Shown: positions 22,958 to 29,229 of the stretch, piece after piece
Layout: each line of letters opens with the position of its first letter
Position numbering within the stretch: position 1 is the stretch's first letter
Assembly (NCBI RefSeq): GCF_000787815.1
Contig: NZ_BBPO01000010.1
Coordinates: forward strand, 24,840 to 58,522
DNA length: 33,683 bases
DNA from: Streptacidiphilus neutrinimicus
Lineage (GTDB): Bacteria > Actinomycetota > Actinomycetes > Streptomycetales > Streptomycetaceae
Direction: 5' to 3'
Program-made: the position numbers and the translations under genes
The notes under the pieces: generated by a model
Database searches by the model: none
What the model saw: the letters and a program-made list of their open reading frames with translations, nothing else
Told to the model about the DNA's origin: nothing

Positions 22958-22997
22958 GGGATCCAGGCTTTTGTCGCCCGCCCGGCAATTGGCCCGA

Positions 22998-23795
22998 TCA
23001 GGCGATCTGACTATTGGTCATATCGGGTCCCTCTAAGGGATCTTGGGATTGCGGCAGCCATTCGCGAATCCGTGCTAGCACCTCGCCGTGGATCGGGAGA
23101 GAGAGGTGGCCGGCATTCCGGATGACGATGTTTTCCGCGCGCAGGTCGGGGTGGCGCAGCGCGCCGTTGCGCGGCGGCAGGATCAGCGGGTCCAGATCGC
23201 CCCAGAAGCAGAGGAAGCGTGTCCGGCAGCCCCGAGCGGGCTGTTCCAGCTCGGCCAGCACCGCGCTGCCCGCGCGCAGCTGCCGGACGATCGGCAGGGG
23301 CTGCAGCAACCGGGCCGCCTCCGTGCCCTGGTGCGGCGTGGCGAGCGTGACCACACGGGGGACCAGCGCGTCGCCGCCGAGGCGCTGTACGTAGTACCGG
23401 GCGATCAAGCCGCCGAGGCTGTGGCCGATGATCGTCACCGGTTCGCCGCCGTAGACCCGGCGCAGTCTCTCGACATGGCGGCCGAGCAGCGTCGCCGCGC
23501 GCGGCACGTCGAGGCTGAACGGGCTGTAGTTCAGCGCGTGGACGTGGTCCCAGCCGTGGACGTGCAGGTTGTGGCGCAGCACGGTGAACACGGCCCTGTT
23601 GTCGAACAGACCGTGCACCAGCAGGACCGGGCTGTGCCCGGAGTCGGAGGGGTGCGCACAGTGCAGGCGCCCGGGTGTGGGGTGCCGCTCGGGCGTGAAG
23701 CCTCCCGGGTAGAGCAGCAGATGGCCGGTGAGGGCGGCGCCCTCCAGGCCGACGCCGCGAGCCAGCGCGGCGGCACGACAGAACGGGATGCTCAC
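22998..23795 (-). CDS. Alpha/beta-hydrolase, lipase/esterase-like
   Basis: A 265-residue alpha/beta-hydrolase. The oxyanion strand (PVLLVHGLFDNRAVF) is followed by the nucleophile elbow GHSLGG with Ser126, an Asp in CFWGDLDPLILPP and the His in RNAGHLSLP, so the triad is complete. VVTLATPHQGTEAA is typical of triacylglycerol lipases and PGAP1-like esterases. The N-terminus has a weakly hydrophobic stretch (ALTGHLLLYPGG) but no clear signal peptide. GTG at 23795 has GGGGAGG 8 nt upstream. It lies upstream of the M23 gene in the same direction, but that gene has its own promoter. Confidence 0.85.
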   Translation of the reverse strand: MSIPFCRAAALARGVGLEGAALTGHLLLYPGGFTPERHPTPGRLHCAHPSDSGHSPVLLVHGLFDNRAVFTVLRHNLHVHGWDHVHALNYSPFSLDVPRAATLLGRHVERLRRVYGGEPVTIIGHSLGGLIARYYVQRLGGDALVPRVVTLATPHQGTEAARLLQPLPIVRQLRAGSAVLAELEQPARGCRTRFLCFWGDLDPLILPPRNGALRHPDLRAENIVIRNAGHLSLPIHGEVLARIREWLPQSQDPLEGPDMTNSQIA

Positions 23796-24050
23796 GGCTC
23801 CGACCTCCCCGTGGGTGCGGTTCCCGAGGAGGCGCGGCAGGGACGCGGACGGGCGTGCTCGCGCGTCACCGCGGGCCGTCGTCCGTCGCAGGACGGTCGA
23901 ACGGGCGGGCGGCGCGGACGGCGCGGCACGTCGGCTGACGCGTGGCGGCTTGCGGCTCCCCGCTGCGCGCCCCGGGATGTCCGCGGAACGTCCGAGCCGA
24001 GGTTGGGATGGCGACCTCGAGGCCGGACGTGGATCGGTCCCGCGCGCAGT

Positions 24051-24135
24051 GAACGGCGGACGAACTGGCTCGAAGAACAGGTGGCGAACGGACAGGCGAA
24101 CGTGCGGATGACAGGCGACGAACGGGTGGGTGAAC
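24051..24135. repeat. GAAC repeats with 11-13 bp spacing
   Basis: GAAC occurs at 24051, 24062, 24075, 24086, 24098, 24120 and 24132; a degenerate GATGAC copy lies near 24107. Most are preceded by GGC or GGAC. It looks like a decayed 11-12 bp tandem repeat. Confidence 0.6.
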
Positions 24136-24200
24136 GCGCGAATCGATGTGATTCTCCCCTCGCTTGGTCCCGCGAAACGGCGTTTCGGCCCCGCTGGCGA

Positions 24201-24236
24201 TAACGTTCCACCACCGGGTGGTAACGCCGGTTAACG
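24201..24236 (+). promoter_or_regulatory. Helically phased TAACG repeats upstream of icmB
   Basis: TAACG starts at 24201, 24222 and 24232, that is 21 and 10 bp apart, so all three face the same side of the helix. Between the first two lies ACCAC-CGG-GTGGT, an inverted repeat. The block ends about 40 nt before the icmB start and is a candidate operator or activator site. Confidence 0.5.
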
Positions 24237-24274
24237 CAGCAGCTGCAAGGACGCAGAAACGCAGGAGGCAGAAC

Positions 24275-24688
24275 ATGGGCGTGTCCGGCCCGATCCGCGT
24301 TGTGGTGGCCAAGCCCGGGCTCGACGGCCATGACCGTGGCGCCAAGGTGATCGCGCGCGCCCTGCGCGACGCCGGCATGGAGGTCATCTACACCGGCCTG
24401 CACCAGACCCCGGAGCAGATCGTGGACACCGCGATCCAGGAGGACGCCGACGGCATCGGCCTGTCGATCCTCTCCGGCGCCCACATGACCCTGTGCGCCA
24501 AGATCGTCGAGCTGCTGCGTGAGCGCGACGCGGCCGACATCGTGGTCTTCGGCGGCGGCATCATCCCGGACGACGACATCCCTCAGCTCAAGGCCCTCGG
24601 CGTGGCCGAGATCTTCACCCCCGGCGCTCCGACGCGCGACGTGGTGAGCTGGGTGCAGGCGCACCTGCGCACCGGCGCCAGCGCCTGA
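24275..24688 (+). CDS. icmB: Coenzyme B12-binding small subunit of an acyl-CoA mutase (isobutyryl-CoA mutase type)
   Basis: A 137-residue protein consisting only of the B12-binding Rossmann-like domain. It carries the base-off/His-on motif DxHxxG as LDGHDRG, with Asp17 and the cobalt-ligand His19, then SILSGAH and [10 protein letters not shown] in the loops that hold the nucleotide tail. Length and sequence match IcmB, which pairs with a separate large subunit (IcmA) to interconvert isobutyryl- and n-butyryl-CoA. The large subunit is not in this window, so 2-hydroxyisobutyryl-CoA or another mutase cannot be excluded. ATG at 24275 has GGAGG 6 nt upstream. It is transcribed alone and ends at a hairpin before the convergent DUF5691-like gene. 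Confidence 0.88.
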   Translation: MGVSGPIRVVVAKPGLDGHDRGAKVIARALRDAGMEVIYTGLHQTPEQIVDTAIQEDADGIGLSILSGAHMTLCAKIVELLRERDAADIVVFGGGIIPDDDIPQLKALGVAEIFTPGAPTRDVVSWVQAHLRTGASA

Positions 24689-24719
24689 CGCTTGCCCACG
24701 GCGTCGGCCCTCGGCGCGG

Positions 24720-24746
24720 CCGGGCCGGCCCTGCAGCCGGCTCCGG
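24720..24746. terminator. Hairpin between convergent icmB and DUF5691-like genes
   Basis: GCCGGC (24724-24729) pairs with GCCGGC (24736-24741), loop of 6 nt, extended by CCGG/CCGG with one bulged T. It lies 32 nt after the icmB stop and 22 nt from the end of the convergent gene. Confidence 0.55.
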
Positions 24747-24767
24747 GCCGCGGCGTACGGGCTGTCG

Positions 24768-26282
24768 CTACGCCAGCTCTGCGAGCATCGCCGCGCGGGT
24801 GCGCAGCGTGTCGGCGAGCCTGCTGAGGACCTCCGCCCAGGCGGATGTCGCCGCCGCGGCCAGAGCGTCGATGCGGGGGGCCGCCGTGAACGGCAGACAC
24901 CGTTCCGCGACACCGAGCACCCCGCTGTGGCTCCACGGATAGGAGCCGGCGCCCGCGGCGCCGGCCAGTGAGTCGAGCACCGCGCCGGAGAGGTCGTCCG
25001 GCCACGGTGTCGGACAGGTCACCAGAAGCTGGAACGCCTCGGCGAGACCGTGATCGGCGACGAACCGCGCCGTCCACGACGCCCGCTCGACGGCAGGCAG
25101 CACGGAGAGCAGACGGGACGGTGCTCCACCGCTCGCGGCGCGGGTGTGCGCCACCTCCCGGCGCTCGGCCAGCAGGGCCCGCGCCCAGGCGGCGTTGTGC
25201 TGGCGCACGGCCGCTCGCGCCCACCCCTCGCGCATCTCGTCGGCCCACGCCGGAGTGACCGTCCGGGCCAGCACGGACTCGGGTGTGGGCGCGACGGTCA
25301 CTTGGGCTTTGGCCGTGGTGCCCGGCGCGGTGGCCGGCTCCGACCAGAAGGCAAGCGGTGTCGCCGCGACGATCTCCCCGAGCCAGAAGGCCCGGTCGCC
25401 TCGTCCGGTGGGCGAGGCGGCGGCGATGCCGTCGCGTTGCATGTCCGCGTCGCAGGACTCGGGCGGGGCGACGAGCAGGCCGCCGTCGTCGGTGAAGGTG
25501 ACCGCGCGGCGTGCTCGCTCGGCCATCCGCGCGGCGAGCGCGGACCCCGGGAGCGCGGAGAGCAACTCGGCGGCGGTGGCCCGGACGTTCTTGGCCCGGT
25601 CGGCGAGGGCGGCCTCCAGGAACGGCTCGTCGTCCGGCCCGAGCCCCTCCTGCAGCGTGTCCAGGAAGAGCAGCCGGTCCTCGGCCCGCTCGGTGGCCCA
25701 GGTCGACCGCAGCAGGGCGAGACCGGCAGCTGGGTCGCGGCGGCGCAGCCGGCTCAGGTGGGTGACCCGCTCGGCGAAGAGCCCCTCCTGCCAGACGGCG
25801 TTCGCGTCGTCCGCCGCCTCCGCGGTGTCCGCTTCGCCGGCGCTCTCCACGACCGGGACGCGCAGTGCGTAGCGCCACTCGGGGTTCAGTGCGGCGAGCC
25901 AGTGGCCGCGCGCCCCGGCGAAGGCCACCGCGTCCGCCCGCAGATCGCTGCGTTGGCGTGCCGCGTCGAGGAGCGCCGGAAGCAGCTCCGGCGGAGCGGC
26001 GAAGCCGCGCCTTCGGGCGGTGGTCAGCCACTGCGGCAGCAGCTCGCTGCTGTTCTCCGCGAGCAGTGCGGCGAGCCGCCGGGCCGCAGGGGCGGGCAGC
26101 GGTGGGCGGCCCTCGAGCGGCGCTGGCGCCGGAGTCTCCGGTGCCGGTGCGGGGCGCAGGCCGGCCCGCCGGACCAGGGTCGCCGCGGCGGCACGGTCGA
26201 GAAGACCGGGGCTCGCACGCCGGTTGGTGCCGAGCAGTGCGTCCTCGACCAGGTCCGTCCAGGTCTCAGCGGTCCTTGTCAC
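24768..26282 (-). CDS. DUF5691-like helical-repeat protein
   Basis: A 504-residue, largely alpha-helical, cytoplasmic protein with no catalytic motif that I can see. It opens with WTDLVEDALLGTNRR, which I associate with the DUF5691 family, and contains HEAT-like segments such as DEPFLEAALADRAKNVRATA and a second helical block after AWADEMREGW. Such repeat proteins usually serve as scaffolds or adaptors. GTG at 26282 has AAGGA 5 nt upstream. It is the second gene of the minus-strand unit, 217 nt after the SWIM gene, and stands back to back with a MoxR/VWA operon; the five genes form one functional neighbourhood. Family name is from memory, and the adaptor role is inference. Confidence 0.72.
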   Translation of the reverse strand: MTRTAETWTDLVEDALLGTNRRASPGLLDRAAAATLVRRAGLRPAPAPETPAPAPLEGRPPLPAPAARRLAALLAENSSELLPQWLTTARRRGFAAPPELLPALLDAARQRSDLRADAVAFAGARGHWLAALNPEWRYALRVPVVESAGEADTAEAADDANAVWQEGLFAERVTHLSRLRRRDPAAGLALLRSTWATERAEDRLLFLDTLQEGLGPDDEPFLEAALADRAKNVRATAAELLSALPGSALAARMAERARRAVTFTDDGGLLVAPPESCDADMQRDGIAAASPTGRGDRAFWLGEIVAATPLAFWSEPATAPGTTAKAQVTVAPTPESVLARTVTPAWADEMREGWARAAVRQHNAAWARALLAERREVAHTRAASGGAPSRLLSVLPAVERASWTARFVADHGLAEAFQLLVTCPTPWPDDLSGAVLDSLAGAAGAGSYPWSHSGVLGVAERCLPFTAAPRIDALAAAATSAWAEVLSRLADTLRTRAAMLAELA

Positions 26283-26499
26283 AGCGATCCTTTCGAGGCG
26301 GCGGAGAGTCCGGGCGTTCGGACCGGGCGGTGGGCCGGGCGGCCGGTCCGGGCGGTCGGACGGGGAGGAGCGGGGGACGTTCGGCCAAGGCCGGAGCCGT
26401 CCGCTGCGACGCCGGAGCCCGGGCGTGAACGGGCCGGTGCGCAGCCCGGAGGGCGCCCGGCGGGGCGTAGGCGGAGCGGCGGCGCCGGGCACGCGGCGG

Positions 26500-27873
26500 T
26501 CACAGAATCAGCGGCCCGTTCTCCGTCCAGCACGTGACGGCGTGGAAGCCGCGGTGGCCGCACTCGCCGAACACCGTGACCGGGCGACCCGTCGAAGCTG
26601 CCAGCAGACGCCAGGGGGAAGGAGTGAACAGGGGTACCGCGCCTGTGGCGTCGACGAGCTGCCAACCGTGGTCCGTCGGGACCGGCGTGGCCTCGGCGAT
26701 GACGGCGGGCCAGGCATCCAGCCACGGGTCGTCGCCCAGGGCCGTCGCGTACGAGCCGAGGGCGGCTTCGATCGATGTGCCCTGTGGACGAGGCGTTGCG
26801 GGTGCGGAGGGGGCGGCGTGGCGGGCGCCGAGCGCGGCGCGCAGCGCCGGAGCCGCGGGATGGAAGGCGAGCTCGGCGTCCAGCACCAGGCCGGTCGGCA
26901 GGGAGAGCTCCGGGGCCGTGCCCGGCCGGCCGAAGGAGAGCAGCAGCGCGTCCCGACCCGACCGGGTGCCGCGCAGCCAGAGGCGACGCGTCGTCAGGCG
27001 GTCGTCGGAGCTGTCGCGTGAACCGAGGACCAGCCAGTGGTCGCGGATCAACGGGCCGGCACGGAGCACGTCGGCGTTGTCGACGGTGAAGCCGACGCGG
27101 GAGCGCACGGTGGCGGCCAGCGGCTCGGGCAGCGCGTCGTGGCGCTGGTAGCCGATGGCGAGCAGGTGGAGCAGCGAGTACTCCTCGAGCAGCCGCGCGG
27201 GCCACTGCGGCCCAGAGGCGGGGAGGGCGCCCAGATCCCGGGCACGGGAGGCGAATCCGGGCGCCTGCGCGTCGACCATGCGCGCCGCGACGCCGTCCCA
27301 GAAGGCGTAGCCGCGGGACGGGGCCTCGGCGAGACCGTCGCGCAGCTGGTCGGCGAGGCGGGCCAGCAGCTCGTCCGCGCCGGCGGCGACCCGAGCCTCG
27401 CGCCGTCGGCGCCTGGCCGCTGCCGCCGCCTCGTCACGCGGGGCCGCGGCGGCCGGGGACGCGCCCTCGCCGCGTCCTGACCCGTCCCCGGTGGCCCCTG
27501 AGCCCCCGGCGGCGGGCGCTGCGGCGAGGTCCGCACGCTCCGCGCGTCTGCGGCGCCCGGCGAGCCAGGACTCGGCCCACTCGGGCACGTCGGCCCCGGT
27601 CAGCGTGTCGGCGGACCAGAGGAGCAGCAGCCCCAGCGCGTGCTTGCAGGGGAACTTCCGGCTCGGGCAGGAGCACCGGTAGGCGGGCCCGTCGAGGGCG
27701 ACGACCGTCTGGTAGGGGCGCGATCCGCTGCCTTTGCAGGCGCCCCAGACGGCCTCCTGGCTCGCTCCCGTGCCGGACCAGGGCTCCGGCTTGGCGAGCT
27801 TGGACCCGGCCTTCTGTGAGGGGGCGTCAGGCGCGAGGGAGAGAACGTGATCGGTACTCCAGCGATCGTTCAT
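26500..27873 (-). CDS. SWIM zinc-finger protein
   Basis: A 457-residue protein. The SWIM zinc motif CxCx6CxH lies near residues 68-78 (YRCSCPSRKFPCKH), with VWGACKGSGSRPYQT before it, as in bacterial SWIM proteins. A charged Arg/Ala-rich linker follows (about residues 110-175), then two helical and beta-rich domains of unknown role (DELLARLADQLRDGLAE; WLRGTRSGRDALLLSFGRPG; WQLVDATGAVPL). SWIM domains bind nucleic acid or protein partners. The ATG at 27873 has no ribosome site beyond a too-close AAGG, and a TAACGT box lies 7 nt upstream, so it is probably leaderless. It is divergent from the MoxR gene (197 nt apart) and followed by the DUF5691-like gene. Confidence 0.85.
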   Translation of the reverse strand: MNDRWSTDHVLSLAPDAPSQKAGSKLAKPEPWSGTGASQEAVWGACKGSGSRPYQTVVALDGPAYRCSCPSRKFPCKHALGLLLLWSADTLTGADVPEWAESWLAGRRRRAERADLAAAPAAGGSGATGDGSGRGEGASPAAAAPRDEAAAAARRRRREARVAAGADELLARLADQLRDGLAEAPSRGYAFWDGVAARMVDAQAPGFASRARDLGALPASGPQWPARLLEEYSLLHLLAIGYQRHDALPEPLAATVRSRVGFTVDNADVLRAGPLIRDHWLVLGSRDSSDDRLTTRRLWLRGTRSGRDALLLSFGRPGTAPELSLPTGLVLDAELAFHPAAPALRAALGARHAAPSAPATPRPQGTSIEAALGSYATALGDDPWLDAWPAVIAEATPVPTDHGWQLVDATGAVPLFTPSPWRLLAASTGRPVTVFGECGHRGFHAVTCWTENGPLIL

Positions 27874-27880
27874 GCCTTCG

Positions 27881-27886
27881 ACGTTA
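27881..27886 (-). promoter_or_regulatory. Probable leaderless -10 box (TAACGT) of the SWIM gene
   Basis: On the minus strand TAACGT ends 7 nt before the ATG at 27873. Confidence 0.45.
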
Positions 27887-27896
27887 GGGCTCCCCA

Positions 27897-27953
27897 CTGA
27901 CAACGCGGGCGGCTGCCGGGCGGGGGTTGTCCACAGGCGCGCCCGATTGTCAG
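27897..27953. promoter_or_regulatory. Inverted CTGACAA/TTGTCAG pair flanking a TTGTCCACA box
   Basis: CTGACAA (27897-27903) and TTGTCAG (27947-27953) are inverted copies 43 nt apart in the divergent promoter region. Between them, at 27927-27935, is TTGTCCACA, the preferred Streptomyces DnaA box. A shared operator for the two divergent units is possible. Confidence 0.45.
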
Positions 27954-28070
27954 ACCCAGGGTGCAGAGTGGTTCTCGCAGGCGGCGCTTCACGTCGAGGA
28001 CGCCCATCCGATGCCTTTGACCTGCGTTCCTTCCTTCTGACGCCCTGGTGCCTCTCTCTTGAGGAGACGT

Positions 28071-29201
28071 ATGTCCACGTCCCTGTCAACACCCCTGTCA
28101 CCGCTCTCGGGCGCGGCTCCCGCGGTGCTGCGGCCGCATGCCGAGACGGCGTACGCGGCCGAGCTCGCGGCGCTCGCCGCGGCGGACGACCGGCCGCGCC
28201 CCGAGCGCTGGCTGCTCTCCCCGTGGGCGGTGGCCACCTACCTGCTCGGCGGCACGCTGCCGGACGGCACGGTCGTCACGCCCAAGTACGTGGGTCCGCG
28301 CCGGATCGTCGAGGTCGCCGTCACGACGCTGGCCACGGATCGCGCGCTGCTGCTCCTCGGCGTGCCGGGAACGGCCAAGACGTGGGTGTCCGAGCACCTC
28401 GCCGCCGCGGTCAGCGGGGACTCGACCCTGCTCGTGCAGGGAACGGCCGGCACACCGGAGGAGGCGATCCGGTACGGCTGGAACTATGCCCGGCTGCTCT
28501 CCGAGGGGCCCAGCCGGGAGGCCCTGGTGTCGAGTCCCGTGCTGCGGGCCATGGCCGAGGGGAAGACCGCGCGGGTCGAGGAGCTGACCCGCATCCCGGC
28601 CGACGTGCAGGACACGCTGATCACCATCCTCTCCGAGAAGACCCTGCCCATACCGGAGTTGGGGGAGGAGGTGCAGGCCGTCCGCGGCTTCAACCTGATC
28701 GCCACGGCCAACGACCGCGACCGCGGCGTCAACGAGCTCTCCTCGGCGCTGCGCCGCCGGTTCAACACCGTGGTGCTGCCGCTCCCGGCGAGCATGGACG
28801 ACGAGGTGGCCATCGTCGCCCGTCGGGTCTCGGAGCTGGGACGCTCGCTCGATCTGCCCGAGCTGCCCAGCGCGCTGACGGAGATCCAGCGTGTGGTGAC
28901 GGTCTTCCGGGAGTTGCGCGACGGCGTCACGGCCGACGGGCGGACCAAGCTCAAGTCCCCGTCCGGCACGCTCTCGACGGCCGAGGCGATCTCCGTCGTC
29001 ACCAACGGGCTGGCCCTGGCCGCGCACTTCGGCGACGGGCAGCTGCGCGCGGCGGACGTGGCGGCAGGTCTGTTGGGTGCGGTCGTGCGTGATCCGGCGA
29101 CGGACCGGCTGGTCTGGCAGGAGTACCTGGAGTCCGTCGTGCGCGAGCGCGCGGACTGGAAGGACTTCTACCGCTCCTGCCGCGACGCGTCCGCGCTCTG
29201 A
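28071..29201 (+). CDS. MoxR-type AAA+ ATPase
   Basis: A 376-residue cytoplasmic ATPase of the MoxR/RavA group. Walker A is GVPGTAKT at 97-104, with the Ala-Lys typical of MoxR proteins. The position of the Walker B acidic pair reads RVEELTRIP (Val169-Glu170-Glu171) rather than DE. Sensor 1 is in LIATANDRDRGVN, followed by the arginine-finger region ALRRRFN, and the sensor 2 helix begins near GTLSTAEAI. MoxR ATPases usually work with a VWA protein to remodel or metallate a client. ATG at 28071 has GAGGAG 4 nt upstream. It is the first gene of the plus-strand unit, 28 nt before the TIKI-like gene, with the VWA gene third. Confidence 0.9.
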   Translation: MSTSLSTPLSPLSGAAPAVLRPHAETAYAAELAALAAADDRPRPERWLLSPWAVATYLLGGTLPDGTVVTPKYVGPRRIVEVAVTTLATDRALLLLGVPGTAKTWVSEHLAAAVSGDSTLLVQGTAGTPEEAIRYGWNYARLLSEGPSREALVSSPVLRAMAEGKTARVEELTRIPADVQDTLITILSEKTLPIPELGEEVQAVRGFNLIATANDRDRGVNELSSALRRRFNTVVLPLPASMDDEVAIVARRVSELGRSLDLPELPSALTEIQRVVTVFRELRDGVTADGRTKLKSPSGTLSTAEAISVVTNGLALAAHFGDGQLRAADVAAGLLGAVVRDPATDRLVWQEYLESVVRERADWKDFYRSCRDASAL

Positions 29202-29229
29202 GCAATCCGGGGGAGACCGAGGAAGGGGG

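Larger units (their letters stand above)
23796..24274. other. 479-nt intergenic region between the esterase and icmB
   Basis: No gene with a normal codon pattern is seen on either strand. The left 250 nt are plain GC-rich sequence with no structure I can point to. The right part carries GAAC repeats with an 11-12 bp period, an inverted repeat CGAAAC/GTTTCG (about 24174-24188) and phased TAACG repeats just before icmB. Confidence 0.6.

Noticed and set aside
23796-24274. Small genes in the esterase-icmB gap
   Set aside because: Open frames exist on both strands but are Arg-rich, lack third-position bias and show no motif.
27927-27935. Replication origin
   Set aside because: Only a single DnaA box is visible, with no cluster and no dnaA/dnaN genes.
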